From Cladobotryum mycophilum (Eukaryota > Ascomycota > Sordariomycetes > Hypocreales > Hypocreaceae): a stretch of 64,000 bases of DNA. Positions within the stretch are counted from its first letter, which is position 1; each line of letters begins with the position of its first letter. The notes beneath the pieces were generated by a model. That model made no database searches. It saw nothing but the letters and a program-made list of their open reading frames with translations, and was not told the DNA's origin. This document shows, piece by piece, positions 34,842 through 47,548 of the stretch. The stretch spans positions 1,984,001 to 2,048,000 of the forward strand of contig CM071591.1 of assembly GCA_036429605.1 (NCBI GenBank). The letters are read 5' to 3'. The position numbers and the translations under genes were made by a program.

Positions 34842-37800
34842 TTAATACAATCCTTGCAAAAACTCTTGCAACATCATTGGTTTCCTGACAGCATTATTCA
34901 AACCTTCATGATACGTCACCCATACTTTGCGCTCCTCCTTTTCCAGCTTGCTCTCCATAGCATCGCCGTTTATGTCCAACAGAGGTTTTACAACAATTAC
35001 GCGTCCAAAAAAGTCCTTTTTGACTATAACTTCATCTTCCATGTTGAAGAATTTTTCTTGATCTCTGGGAGTGCGACGACCTCGGGCGGTGGCTCCTCGC
35101 CTACTTTGTGGCCCGACTTGAAGCGGGCTTGTCGGGCTGCACTCTCACGCAAGGCGATGGTGCGGGTTAGTTCCTGGTCGAGGACCTGGCGGACTGCGTA
35201 GCGTGTTGGTGCTTGGGAGCTGAGGAGTGATGAGCCGGTCTCAAAGGTGGAGAGGGCATCGATGTCACTGATGTATATAGCGTTAGCTTTGATGCGATTT
35301 CTGTGATGGGCAATACAGGTTCAGGACTTACGGTTCCATGCGGTAGACGTATTGCGGCCCCCTGCTGGAGAGGGTTTCTCCCTCGATCTTGCCCTTTTGC
35401 AAGGCTATGCCCACCTCGGCGAGCACTTCGGATGCCCTTTTGACCATGGCTCGCTCGCTCTCCTTGCGCACACTTGCTGTCGTTCCCTGGCTGCCGCCGA
35501 CGACGACGGGCTTCACGTCTGGGGAGACCATGCGCACCAGGTACGGCAGGAACTCCGTGGCTACATCCTCGGCACTGCGGAATAGGCGCATCATGGTCGG
35601 GCTGAGTTGATTTTGGAGGGCTTGCAGCTGCGTCCGCGTGAGTTTCTCGGCCTCGTGGGCTTGGTAGTCGGCACGCGGGCCGGAGAAGGGCATCGGTGGA
35701 GTCTGGTCCTCTTCGGCTTCCGCACCGAATCCACGTCGGTTGCTGAAACCGTTCATGGCGTTGGCAAAGTGCTTTATCGGAGACGCGAACAGGTCGTGGC
35801 AGGCCAGCACGGGCTGGCTCAGGTAAGGGGCAAGCTCCCATTCCTGGCTGGAATAGAGTCTTGACTGGCAGGCATCGTGGAAATAGAGCCAATCGTACGC
35901 CTTGTTCGGTTTTGAGAGATAGTGGTCGTCGTTGAACTCCCGGTTGGGATACTCTGCGAAGATTTCCGTTACGATGTAGCCTATCTCTCCGCTCGAGTCG
36001 ACCATCTGCCGGAGACATTCCATTGCGTATTTCTTCTGATGCTCCCCGAAGCCAAGCTCGGTCTTGGGCTGTTCGTGAGCCGTCTTTGATGTGGAGAGAT
36101 TCATGGCTTGTTTTGGAAAGCCACCGCCTTCCTGGAAGAGACGGGAGATGATGTCTTTGACGCTTCCTCTCCCAAGCCCTCGGGCGCCAGCCGCACCGCT
36201 GGCCATTTCACTGAGAATATTGCGTTCGATCCATTCTCTGGTGAGGCGCTGATTTGCACTCAAATTCGACACCCTGAAGCGACTGGCTACCCACTCGCCC
36301 ACAACCATGACACCTCGGAGATCGCCCTGAACAGTGCTTTCACGTCCCCTTTTGGCATCACTCCCACTGGCCATGCCCCATGCTGCCTCGCACAGCTTTC
36401 TGGCGGCATCCTTGTCACAGGGAATGCCCTCCTTTTCGAACACGGCCTTCAATCGGCCAACCACAGCATCGAGCATCGGCCTGCCGACGTGGATGATCTC
36501 CGCCAGGTTGGATTGTCTGAGTGGTCGCAGAGACGGATGATACACATCGTTGCATATGAGAATGAGGGGTCTCATGAGGCGAAAGTCATCTCCCTTTTTC
36601 TTTTTCCGACTGTTCTCTGAATCCGCGGCCCACGATGAGTTCTTCTGGTCCGTCAGGACGAGATCGATCAGAGCCTTGACAAACCCACCCTCGCCAGAGG
36701 CCCCAGCTCCTGCCGTGACACCATCAACTTCATCAACGATCACACAAGCAGGCTTGGCTGCCTTTTGAGCGCCATCTGCATCCTTGCGGTTGCTAACGTT
36801 TTTGACGCTCTCCGTACCAAGACTGGTTCGGATCCGGTTTTTGACAACGTCACGGCTACGATCGTCGCTGGCGTTGACCTCGATAACTTCGTACCCTGCT
36901 TGTTTGGCGCAAACGTGGGCCAATGTCGTCTTTCCTAGTCCCGGCGGCCCCGTGAGCATCAGGATCTTCCTATGCGGTTTCTCCTCCTCGCCTTCCTGTG
37001 ATTGCATGCCGTGCCGTCTTACAGGCTTGGACTTGGCCGATCCAGGGAACACCAAGGGATCCCACTTCTTCAGCCATCGTAAAACTAATCGGTTTGTGCC
37101 GTCATCTCCGCATAGGTCCATGAAGTTCTTGGCGCGGTACTTTTCGGTCCATAACATGGTTTTCTTATGCTTCTTGCCGGTTAGGTTTGGTGCCTCGACT
37201 GACGGCACCGGGGCGTCTGGGATTGTTTCTGGCTGCTGCTTTTGGCGTTTCTCGGCTATCTCGCTTGATGCGGCATTCATGAGATTGTGAATGTCGACGC
37301 CATAGTAGTCTCGTTTAGCTCTCCCTTCCTTTGTCTTGGACCTTGCTGCTACCATGGATTCGTAGGATTGGTTGGCAGTCTCCTTGCGCTGCTTAATTGT
37401 GATCTCGCGGCCGGCGCAAGTTGTCAACTTGTAGGTTGTCTTGGTCATGGAGTTCAATAATGTGCTAGAGAACAAGGCATGCGGCTTAGACCACATTGAT
37501 GTTGAGTTTGACCCAGTAGGTTCTGAAGGGACCTCCTCTCCCCCTCTTCCTCTTCAACGACGGTAGTGGTTATCAACGGTGTTCCCCGGTGGGGTATCTG
37601 GATTTGAGTGCCATCCTGGACTCTGGAAGGGGATCCGGGTTCCTCATTGTCGCCTGAAGCCTCAATTCGTCGCCTTTTTGAGGGGGTCGGTACATTTCTC
37701 GTAGTATCTTCTTCTTCGGAGTCGGAATCGTCGACGAATGGTCCAGCAGCGCGGGGTTTGGGCTTGGGATGTTGAAGATCGAGAGGTCGGGGACGCTTGA

Positions 37801-37852
37801 CAGGCGATGCAGGGTCACTGGGGAACGTAATTGGCGAAGAAGCTGACAGCAT
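34842..37852 (-). CDS. CTF18: Chromosome transmission fidelity protein Ctf18, RFC-like clamp-loader subunit (two apparent frame breaks)
   Basis: Exon 1 is 37852-35332 and exon 2 is 35267-34842 (intron donor GTAAGT), about 982 residues. The AAA+ core has Walker A GPPGLGKTTLAH and Walker B VIVDEVDG; the C-terminus VWVTYHEGLNNAVRKP is typical of Ctf18. In the alternative RFC complex (Ctf18-Dcc1-Ctf8-Rfc2-5) it loads PCNA in the nucleus for sister-chromatid cohesion and the replication checkpoint. The acidic N-terminus, which binds partners in other species, is complete. Breaks: a C5 run at 37540-37544 (in an acidic stretch before STSMWSKPHALF), and a spot between about 35050 and 35110 near a G3 run, where one more base joins VVALP to the DQEKFF segment. 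It is convergent with the cytochrome b2 gene and divergent from uS4m. Confidence 0.93.
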
Positions 37853-38193
37853 CTTGGTGGCAGTAGAAAGTCAAGCGGAGACAAAATCATTAAAGAACTG
37901 CGCAAAACAATGTCCAGCCTGTTGTGGAGACGTAGGTCGTTGATTATGTCTCTATTCCATATGACGAGGGTCACCAAAAATGTACGACGGACGCGTCTGG
38001 AGTTGTGGGAGACGCGTTGAGTGGCCCCACTGTTGGGACCATCAATTACTGCCAGCTGTCGCAGGCTGTCAACAGCTGGTCCACCCCCACCATCCGGAGT
38101 ACCCCGGAAAAATTGCACACTTGGGATTATTCTGGCTCATGAAGCTCATGGCGATATCGTCAAGTCCCCATTGTCACGGGACGAGTCGTCAAA
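37853..38193. promoter_or_regulatory. Shared divergent promoter, CTF18 / uS4m
   Basis: The only sequence between the two start codons is 341 bases, so both core promoters and leaders must fit here. I see no clear TATA box. Confidence 0.5.
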
Positions 38194-39920
38194 ATGCGGA
38201 AACCTTATAGGTTCTACAGTCTCAGTCGCCCGGTACGTAATTTCAATGTCAATTGTCGAGTTGCGACTACATTCTAATCGACTGTTGGTCTGCGATGCTC
38301 TTCGTCGTCTTCGCACCGCTAACCTGCAAAAACAAAACCCTGTACAGAAATTGCGACAATCATGGAACAAGTATAATCTGTACAACCTCTCCCGTCAAAT
38401 TGGAAGGGAGCCTCAGATCAGAGGCACGCCGACATTTTTCCAGCAGAAATGGGCAGCGAAAGCGAAAACACGATCTTACCATGGCGAGCACATTCCCGAG
38501 AAGAAATGGGTGCGCCTCTTCTCTCGCCGACTTCTCTCCGCCGTCGATATGCCACCCGAGTACCTGGCGGCCCATGATGGTTCTGAGCAGGCCGCCGGTC
38601 GCGGTTCAGGTCTAACGACATCCAATGTTACCGCCGAAACCTTTTCCAAGGTCCCCAAGCTTAGCACGCAAGAACGCTCAAGACGAAGGCCACTTTTTGG
38701 AGATGTGAACAAGCTATTATCGGATCAGTTCCATAACATGACCCCATATATGCAGATGACCTTTGCGCCTCTGGAGAGAAGGTTGGATACAGCAGTTTTC
38801 CGAGCCCTGTTCGCCAGCAGTGTCCGGCAGGCACGCCAGTTCGTCATTCACGGAGCAGTCAAGGTCAATGGAAAGAAGGTGTGTTGATTACTTTTTACGC
38901 CGTGCTGAACATATGACTTACAACAATGTTTAGATGGTCCATCCTTCATATCAATTGAATCCAGGCGATATGTTTCAAGTCGAAATCGACAAGGTCATGT
39001 ACGGAACAGGAGAACAAAAAGAGGCACAAGGGAACCAGCGACTGCGTGAGAATCTCGAGGCACGAAAGAAGAAGGCTGAATTGGCGTACCAAAATGCTTT
39101 GAAAAAGACTAGCGGAACGGCTGCTTCTTCTTCTGCTGCCGAAAGTGCCGCAGAGGGAGGCGCAGAAGAAGCTGCCAAGAGCGAAGGTGAAAACGTTGAG
39201 GCTGAATCTGGAGAGGAGAGCGCCGCAACTGAAATCACCGAATCCTTGTCCCCGGAGGAGCAGTGGAAATTGAACAATGGGGCCATCAAATTCCTTCTCA
39301 AGGATGTCAAGAAGATTCTGAAAACCAACCCAAAGGACCTCACAGCAAAGGAAAAGAAGCAGCTTCGTCTGTTCCGAGCTGACGCCAAGCGTTTCCTGTC
39401 CCACCCCGAGAATAGCCAGGCTGATGCTCAGCGATTGATCGACGAGTTGCAAACACAAATCAAGAGCCACGAGCTTCTGCGGGAGAGCTTTGAAAAGCTC
39501 GATTTGACTGCAGAAAAGCCCGAGGCTGAAGCAAGCGAGGCCAAGGCAGAGGAACACAACAGGGAGCGAGAGGTGGAAAAGGGTCTCGAGGGCTTGTCTG
39601 AAGGCCAGAAGGAGAAGGCTAAGCAGATTATGGGAGATTCAGACCTGTCTCGAGACGAGATGAGAAAGCTGGCTAGACTTCTCAAGTACGATGAGGAGAA
39701 TCCTATTGACGACTCCAAGCCCTACGCAACTCCCTGGAGGCCACGCCCCTACATGTCGGCATTTGCCTTTATTCCTCGGTATCTCGAGGTCAACCCCAAC
39801 ATTTGCGCAGCTGTCTATCTGCGACATCCGGTTGCAAGAAAGGGCATGGCTGAAGTCCCAACACCATTCGGGTATTTGACAAACCAGTTAACGCACAACT
39901 GGTACCTTGAGCGGGGTTGA
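38194..39920 (+). CDS. NAM9: Mitochondrial small-subunit ribosomal protein uS4m (NAM9)
   Basis: Exons 38194-38232, 38348-38878 and 38934-39920 give 518 residues. The first exon encodes only MRKPYRFYSLSRP; exon 2 starts KLRQSWNKYNLYNLSR, the usual opening of fungal Nam9. The S4 RNA-binding domain spans the second intron (RRLDTAVFRALFA, FVIHGAVKVNGKKMVHPSYQL). A long Glu/Lys/Ala-rich insertion of about 200 residues follows, and the C-terminus (YMSAFAFIPRYLEVN, GYLTNQLTHNWYLERG) is the conserved mitochondrial tail. It binds 12S/15S rRNA early in small-subunit assembly in the matrix. No frame break is seen. Confidence 0.93.
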
Positions 39921-40056
39921 TAGCACAATATTAAGCTGATGAAGAGAGAGAAAAAGAAAACGAAAACAGACAATCAAAAGTTGTCATGACGGATGCGCAC
40001 ATTTTGGGACATGGGACGAAACCAGATGAAGTTATGTAGACTCATGTACACCGTTG

Positions 40057-40088
40057 AAGCCGAGACTGGCGCCTGCAGGTCTCGGCTT
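40057..40088 (+). other. Perfect 10-bp hairpin downstream of uS4m
   Basis: AAGCCGAGAC (40057-40066) and GTCTCGGCTT (40079-40088) are perfect inverted repeats around a 12-base loop, about 137 bases after the uS4m stop codon. Confidence 0.8.
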
Positions 40089-40961
40089 TGTAATATATAA
40101 ACGTTTTAAAAAGTCTCAGAATGCACCATCGGGTTGGTGGCTGATTATCCTGGATATCAGCGTCCGAAGCGTCGTGGGGGTCATGGCTGGGGCCATTCAT
40201 GTTCAAGGATTTCATTTGTCGATTGGAGAGAAGTGGCTTTTTGAATCGATTTCGACTGCATGATGCAAGAACAGCTTGCATTATTGACAGGGTTCTTACA
40301 TGCCGAGGGATTTTTCTTGGTATTCATTTATTTTGTTTGCTTGTTTATGGACTATCACATATGTACCACAAAGGAGAGCATGAGAGAAAGAGGAGCACGG
40401 GGAGGTATCTATGTCGCCATCCTATTCTGCAGCCGCTTTCAGCTGCTTTTCCCAACGAACCAGCGCCAAACTGAGCTCCGGACCGACGAACCCGGCGGAA
40501 GTGGGAACTTGTATGAATCACATGTCGTCTGGACTTTTTCCCGTTAAGGATCTGACTGCTTCCCCAGATTCCAAACGGCGGTGCTGTGAGTGGAGGGGAG
40601 TGGAGGAGGGAGTGGATGCTTTTGGAGAAGAGAAGCCAGCCCGAGAAAATGGCGAAATTTCCAACCGGGGGTAAGACCTCTCCTCTCCTTCTCCTCCTCT
40701 CTCTCTCACTCTTTATGCATGCATGCATGCCGCTGTCGATCACCAAGACTAAGGGAATAACGGTGTGTTGGGTGTAAAATACAAATTGACACCAGATCGT
40801 TTGCTAATGTGCTTACACAGAATGCATGCTAGTACTAAATGTGATGTGATAATCAAAGCGCTCAGCATCGTCATATAAACGTTCAGGGCGTTCTAGAATC
40901 TACAGTATACTTGCAACATTTTGTAGCCCAGGATGGCAAGCTTAGTACAGCTATTAAATAC

Positions 40962-40978
40962 ACGGAGTATAACTCCGT
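40962..40978. repeat. Short palindrome ACGGAGT-ATA-ACTCCGT
   Basis: A 7-bp inverted repeat around three bases. Related copies lie near 11847-11863 (one mismatch) and at 61689-61700 (CTCCGTACGGAG). Confidence 0.7.
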
Positions 40979-42238
40979 AGGTGAATACAATACAAGCATA
41001 TCCTAGGTATCCTACTACTGTAATCTATCCTACTATTACTACAAGTCAGCTGGAGCTCTATTTCCAAAAAAAAAAAAAAAAACAACCCGGAACTCGCGGC
41101 CAACGGCATGTCGCCACCCTTTTGGGGGGTTTAATAGAATAGCGGTTGGGGCGTCTTTCAATGCATTTGGTGATCACAGGCAAGGCAAGCAAGGGTAGCA
41201 AGAATGAAAAGTGCCTAAATGTCGTGCCTAGGTACTGCCTAAGTACTAAAGTATTAGGTACTAAGATATTATTGGGGGCCGAGTGGTACTTACTTTGAGG
41301 CAAATTCAGGTCCATGGCTAATAATTCAAATTGGAGAAGGAGAGGAGGAGACGGGAAGAGGGAAAGAGGAGACGACGACGCAGAGGAGCAGCAACCTTTA
41401 CGCTTAGAAATATGAGGCTAGATCCAAGGTAAGTACAAGGTAGGTACGGCCTGCCGCCATCCGGAAACCCCTACCGGAAATGCCTACTGATAGAAATCCA
41501 GCAGCTTCAGCACACACACGCACAAACACACGCACACATCCTATTCTCTCTTTCCCTCACTCACTCATTCACCAACTACAATCACTCATACAAATCATCT
41601 TTCATCTCACTTTACTCGCCTCAAACTACAATCTCCCACCCTCACTCACTCACACACACACCACCACCATCTTCGCTGACATGCCGCCCTGAGTTGATTT
41701 TCGTGTCGCCCCGTTAATGCGTCTTGCCTTTCGCGGTTCCAGCCGCAATTGATCCTGCAGCCTACCTCGCCCGCATTCGGCCCCACGAATAGCTGAAGCT
41801 GGATTTGATTGACTGACTGTTCTGCCCAAAAAAATTCAGTGACGTGGTGGTCGTGGGCGCACACGATGAAGAAGCAGCAGCAGCAATAACATCACCAGAA
41901 AAAAATAAAAAAATAAAAAAGAGGAAGGGCATTCATTCGGCCGTTGGATTTGTAAGATATTACACGCACGTGTTCCAAGGAACGTCCTGTCCTGCATCCT
42001 GCATACAAAGCGGTGTCCAGGGAAATAATCCGGCATCTGAAACCTCTCACGTCGCCTTACTTAGGTATTATTTATTACTACATGTTATTTCCCCCAATAC
42101 CGACAGAGCGGTTGCGACATTGAGTGGGAACTCGGCAGCGCATCCGGATTCGCTGGTCCCCCTTCTATCGATAATACTTGACCAAGCCCGTATTGCTCTC
42201 TCTGTACAACTTCACCATTCCATTATTAATTACAAGTT

Positions 42239-44935
42239 ATGGAAGACGCCAACGTGCCCGCCATCTCCGCGGCCCAGTCCGCTGCCTCGATTGATCCATC
42301 TTTATCTACCAACCCCTCGGCGTTGTCTGCATCAGCCTCTTCCAAGAAGAAGACGACTCGTCGTCGGGCTGATCCTGATAATCAAAAGCGAAGATGCATC
42401 AGTACCGCCTGTATTGCCTGTCGAAGGCGCAAGTCCAAGTGCGATGGCGCTCTTCCAAGCTGCGCTGCTTGTGCTAGCGTCTACGGCACCGAATGCATCT
42501 ACAACCCCAACTCTGACCATCGTCGCAAGGGAGTGTATCGGGAAAAGCTGGACAGCATGAAGGCTCAGAGCTCAACTTTACAGATCATAGTGGAAGCTAT
42601 CCTAAACGCTTCCGAGGATGAGGTGCCCGATGTCGTGAATAAGATTCGGACGTGTGACAGCCTCGACACGGTGGCCCAAGAGTTTCTAAAGCAACAGAAT
42701 TCCGAGCCCCAGGATGATGGTCAAGACCAGTCAGACGACATGGCCATGTCATTCCTGCCCATGGAGGGTGAAAGAGACTTGGCGGGAAAGATGGGTGAGC
42801 TTCGAATCGAAAACGGCTGGCTGCGATTTATTGGCGGCACTTCTCATTTGATATATCTGGGTGACCCGCACGACGGTGTGCATCATGACTCCCAGCCGGA
42901 ACCAGCTTTCTCTACTGAAAATCCAATCACGACATGGACTCGCGTCACTTCCGATCCGCATCTTATCATTCATCTAATGAACATGTATTTCAACTATCAT
43001 TATCCATACTTTACCACTCTATCCAGGAAATTATTCTGGCGCGACTTTATGCGCGGTCGGACTGGTCAAAAGCCAGGTACATCTTATTGCTCCTCCCTCC
43101 TAGTCAATGCCATGCTGGCTCTGGGCTGCCACTTCACCAATATCCCCGGTGCCTACGGAATAGCGGGCGATAGCAAGACAAAGGGCGACCATTTCTTTGC
43201 CGAGGCGAAACGGCTCATAGTTGAAAATGATGAATATGAAAAGCCTCGTCTTGTAACCGTACAAGCACTGGCGCTCATGTCTGTTCGAGAGGCCGGCTGT
43301 GCGCGTGAGACCAAGGGATGGGTCTACAGCGGCATGAGCTTCCGAATGGCGCTCGATATTGGGCTTAACCTCGAGGTTGAAGGACGGGATAGAGACTACA
43401 TGACAGAGGAGGAAATCGATGCAAGGCGGATCACTTTCTGGGGATGCTTCCTATTCGATAAGTGCTGGTCCAATTATCTCGGCCGCTTACCGCAGTTGCC
43501 CAAAAACTGCTTCAACGTATCTAAATTTGATGTCTTTCCAGACGAAGATGCCGCGTTATGGTCACCCTTTACCGATAAGGGATTTGATGAGAGCTTGGCC
43601 CAACCATCGAGAACACGCGCGGTTGCAATACAACTCTCCAAGTTATGCGAAATTACTAGTGATTTGCTCCTCTTCTTCTACCACCCTTCTTACATAAAAA
43701 AGTCTAGCAGCAAGTCACTTGAGCTGAAGAAGCTGAGTGAGCTTCACCAACGATTGGAGGAGTGGCGCAGAGATCTGCCAAAGGAGTTTGAGCCTAAAGA
43801 AGGACAACTGCCCAATGTTATCCTGATGCAGTAAGTAGTGGCCATTCACATTCCAACGAGACCAAGCCCATAATTAATGCAAATTAGTGCCTTCTTCCAT
43901 CTCCAATACATACACCTTTTCAGACCATTCCTGAAATACTCTCCCTCTGCGTCACCACTTCCAGCTCATATCTCGCCACGAAGGATATGTACCGCAAACG
44001 CGAGCGCTATATCAAAACTTATGAGACTGTATAAAAAGTCGTGGAATCTCCGTCAAATATGCAACATTGCCGTGTACATGTTGCACAGTGCATGTACGAT
44101 TCATATGCTCAATCTACCAGAGAAGACAGCAAAACGAGACATCACTCACGGTCTAAAGCATCTCGAGGAGATCGCCGAGGACTGGCTCTGTGCCAGACGG
44201 ACACTGAGCATATTGAGCGTCTTGGCTAGGAAATGGAACTGTGAGCTCCCAGAAGACGCTGCGCTTGTCCTAAAGCGCACAGATGAGAAATACGACTATT
44301 ACAGCACCTCTGAAGTCCCTTCGCCTAAATCAATCGCCACTGCTACGTCTCCGGGGACCTCTGAGGATGGCGCCTCGTCAGGTGCCAGGCAAGATTATGG
44401 ATCACCTGGACAGCAAATTCAGATTACCAAAAGTCAACCAGCACTGCAGACGTCTATTGGGCAACGCATGTCCATGAACCCTGCATTACAAGTGGTTCCT
44501 GGTAGCAACGTGGTTCAGCCCCGGCAGGGTGCTGCGGTGGATTCTACCCATATGGTATTCAATCAGGGCATTCTTGGGGGATGGACTCAGCCACCGTCCA
44601 TGTCAGTGACTGCAGACTCTTCGGCTATCGCCTCAACCAATCGGAGCAATATTACTCCTGAGACTCTAGGCCAACCAAGCATGAGAAATGTGTCTCCAGG
44701 CCAGGGAGTCAACGTGGACAGCCGAGAATGGATCTTGAGCGACAGTGCGAGACTGCATCAGAATTTTGGGAGCTGGCAGGCAGGGGGCGGAGGGCTCTTC
44801 ATGTTTGGAGGCAATCGTGATGATGGCGTCAGCAACATGCCATCGGAGAATCATGATCTAAACGCATTCGAGGCGCTGGCGCAATCATTAATATCCCTTA
44901 ACCGTGAGCAATGGCTACCACCAGGTTTGGAGTAA
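42239..44935 (+). CDS. Zn2Cys6 transcription factor, NirA/NIT4-like
   Basis: Exons 42239-43830 and 43888-44935 encode 879 residues. The zinc cluster uses Cys58, 61, 68, 75, 78 and 86 (C-x2-C-x6-C-x6-C-x2-C-x7-C), with CRRRKSKCDG. The following linker (DHRRKGVYREKLDSMKAQ) resembles the nitrate-regulator family. A fungal_trans middle region follows (SVREAGCARETKGWVYSGMSFRMALDIGL and FWGCFLFDK). The tail is rich in Gly, Ser, Gln and Pro and probably activates transcription. Nuclear DNA binding is expected. NirA/NIT4 controls nitrate assimilation genes, but several paralogues share this domain set, so the pathway is uncertain. The frame is unbroken. Confidence 0.85.
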
Positions 44936-45923
44936 AAGCCTACTTTTTGTTTGTTTGATCCAGTCAAAACAAAAACAAAAAAGATTTGTTTTTGGGTATT
45001 GTCTTATTTTTATCAAAGGGAGATCGATCGGGCGAAGAGGACAATGTCGGGTTGATATTGGGCGCAGGGGCGTGTATGATGGAATGTGCAACAACAACGT
45101 GGTTCATGAGATGTGACGTACGGGAACGGAAAGCATGGGAAACTGTCATTACCTATCATTTTTTTGGGGGGGTCTATAAAGGACGTGGTTTATTTTTGTT
45201 GATATACTTGTACATAATGAGAAATGCAAAAGGGCACACGGCCAGGGTAGGACACGATTTGTGTATGGGAAATCAAACGGCAATGGAACCGATTCCACCA
45301 TATTTACAGTACAGAGTACGAGGAGGGGTCAATCATGCAACGTCACGCCGCTGCTGATCGAGTTATACAGCAGAGAGCCCACCCTGCACAGCCGGTTCGT
45401 TGCTGTGAAACGCCACGACGACCATGTCAGTGTATAGTCACAGCCAAGCAGAGGAAAGCAAGACAGCAAAATACGCCTCGGATTGGGCATATTTGTTTTA
45501 GAAGGGGTTTTCCCCCCATGAAAGCAATTTTTTCAGGATGAATTGCTGGCCGTTTTGGACGTCAACGACGTGGCTGACCTGTGTGACTATCAGCCAATGG
45601 GGCCTCGCCACGAGAATGTGGGTTTTTACTTTTTTGTCTCGTTGGAGCGGTGACCCCAATAATGTCCGTCATCATCGGCCGTGTGTGTGCGTGCGTGTGC
45701 GCGTGTGGCAAGCATTATTAGATCATAAAAACGGAGAGTATATGTAAGTCAGAGGGAGTCCAATGTGATGAGCATCGCAGAAACAAGAGCAACAGCGAAA
45801 GCGAAAAAAAGAAGATTCTCAAGAAATACAGAAATTGAATTCTTCAAAAGGCAAAGGAAGAGACTTCCAAAGTCCGAAGAAGAAGACGAAGAAGAAGAAA
45901 AGAACCAATCAGGATCACCCTCC
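44936..45923. other. Intergenic between NirA-like and HET genes
   Basis: About 1 kb with a GTGTGCGTGCGTGTG tract at 45681-45707. An open frame runs from an ATG at 45768 into the HET gene; it is Lys/Glu-rich and could be extra N-terminus or leader. Confidence 0.45.
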
Positions 45924-47548
45924 ATGCGTCTCATCAATACGCGGAGTCTTGAACTGGAGGAATTTTACGGCGATGATATACCACGATACGCCATTCTTTC
46001 ACATACCTGGGGGAGCGAAGAGGCTACCCTCCAGGGTTGGCAGAACCGCCATGACTCGGCATTGACGGAAGATGGATACGCCAAGATTCACATGGCGAGG
46101 GGCCAGGCGCTCAACGACGGAATTGAATATCTCTGGGTCGACACCGTATGCATCGACAAATCGAGTCTAGCCGAGGTATCCGAGGCCATCAACTCCATGT
46201 TCTGGTGGTACCGCGATGCCTACGTCTGCTATGCGCACCTGAGCGACGTTGGAGACTCCGAGGACACAATGGTCGACATGACGGAGATGATGTACGAGTT
46301 CTCCGACAGTCGGTGGTTCAGACGAGGGTGGACATTGCAGGAGCTCCTTGCGCCGGGGAGAGTCGTCTTCTACTCCAAGTTCTGGACCAAGCTAGGGACC
46401 AAGCACAACATGGCCAACGACGTGGCAAGAATCACAGGCATCGAAGAGACATATCTTCTCGGGATGGAGCTCAGCCGCGCGAGCGTCGCAAAGAGAATGT
46501 CCTGGATGTCCCAGCGGCACACGACAAGACCCGAGGACCAGGCCTACTGCATGATGGGTATCTTCGACATCAACATGCCCCTGCTATACGGTGAAGGACG
46601 CAAGGCTTTCATGAGGCTCCAGGCAGAGATTATGAAGCAATCCGTCGACGAGACACTCTTCTGCTGGTCTTGGGATGAAGCAACACCCTCCGATTGGGTG
46701 AACCTGCTCGCCCCTTCGCCATCCAACTTTTCCCACTCTGGCAAATACGAAGAGTCGCCAGGGCTACACTCATCATACTCACTCACCAACCTTGGCATCA
46801 ACATCAGCCTCTCACTCACAACACTATGGACGCATTACGTCGCGGTGCTCAATGTTCAGGCCCCGGATGGATCGCCCGTCGGAATCGCTCTGGCAGGATA
46901 CCCAGAGAAGGGCATCTTCTGGCGCACCAATTTCCCGCCAGGTCCAGTCGAACTGCCCCTGAAGGGTTTGGAGTCCGCGAACGCGGGAGGTGTGGCGTTC
47001 AGGAAGAATGTCCTTGTGCTGTCAAGGATGCCAAAGGCAGCATTGAACCTGGTACGCCCAGTCTCGTGGGAGACGCCCCCTTTCAAATACGCCATCATGA
47101 TTGCATTTTCAGACAAGAGTGCGATGCAAATCGAGGAGACAGTCCCCCCGGAATGTTTGACGACAGAACCAGTCTGCTAGCTCTCCAGCAGTCGACCCGC
47201 CGCAGGGGCATCCACGGCGCCATCATTCGCCTGAAGGTCTCTTCGAGGATCGAGATGCGATTTTTGTTCGCCATCAACGCCAGCGGAAGGCCTTGTTGGT
47301 ATTTTGTGGACCTCACTCCATCCTCCTCAAGAAGCCTTGATGTAGTCGAGACGACTGGTCAGGAAGAGCTTGAGAGGCATCTCGATACCTTGTCCGTGCA
47401 ACACGCTGTCCGGGGCACACGGCACGTACAAAAGACCGATTACGCTGTTTCGATAGGGAGGGCGCTCAAAATGCCCCACGGTGGCGTATTACGACTGGTA
47501 CACATTCGCACTGGGAAATGCGTTGATGTCAATGGCTTGAAAGCCTGA
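45924..47548 (+). CDS. HET-domain (heterokaryon incompatibility-type) protein, one apparent frame break
   Basis: About 541 residues from MRLINTRSLELEEF, the usual start of this family; an in-frame ATG at 45768 would add 52 charged residues. The three HET blocks are clear: YAILSHTWG, LWVDTVCIDKSSLAEVSEAI with YRDAYVCYAHL, and SRWFRRGWTLQELLAPG; then RRPEDQAY-like TTRPEDQAYCMMGIFDI with MPLLYGEGRKAFMRLQ. HET domains trigger cell death after fusion of incompatible hyphae. The C-terminal 220 residues have no repeat or NACHT domain that I recognise. At a C6 run (47144-47149) the frame changes; one more C joins ETVPP to GMFDDRTSLLALQQ, and the conserved-looking frame then runs 130 residues to a stop at 47548. 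Without the correction the protein would end at 47180. Confidence 0.88.

Larger units (their letters stand above)
39921..42238. other. Intergenic between uS4m and NirA-like regulator
   Basis: 2.3 kb with no supported gene. It includes a strong hairpin in the uS4m 3' UTR (40057-40088), an ATGC repeat (40714-40730), a palindrome (40962-40978) and CA/CACT-rich tracts (41500-41665) in the regulator leader region. Confidence 0.5.

Noticed and set aside
35070..35110. Intron near the CTF18 C-terminus in place of a frame break
   Set aside because: The only candidate (GTAGGC...CCCAG) is about 40 bases, too short for these introns, and lacks a branch site.
45681..45707. Possible transposon end near a GTGCGTG tract
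   Set aside because: It is only a simple repeat; no terminal inverted repeats, target duplication or transposase are present.
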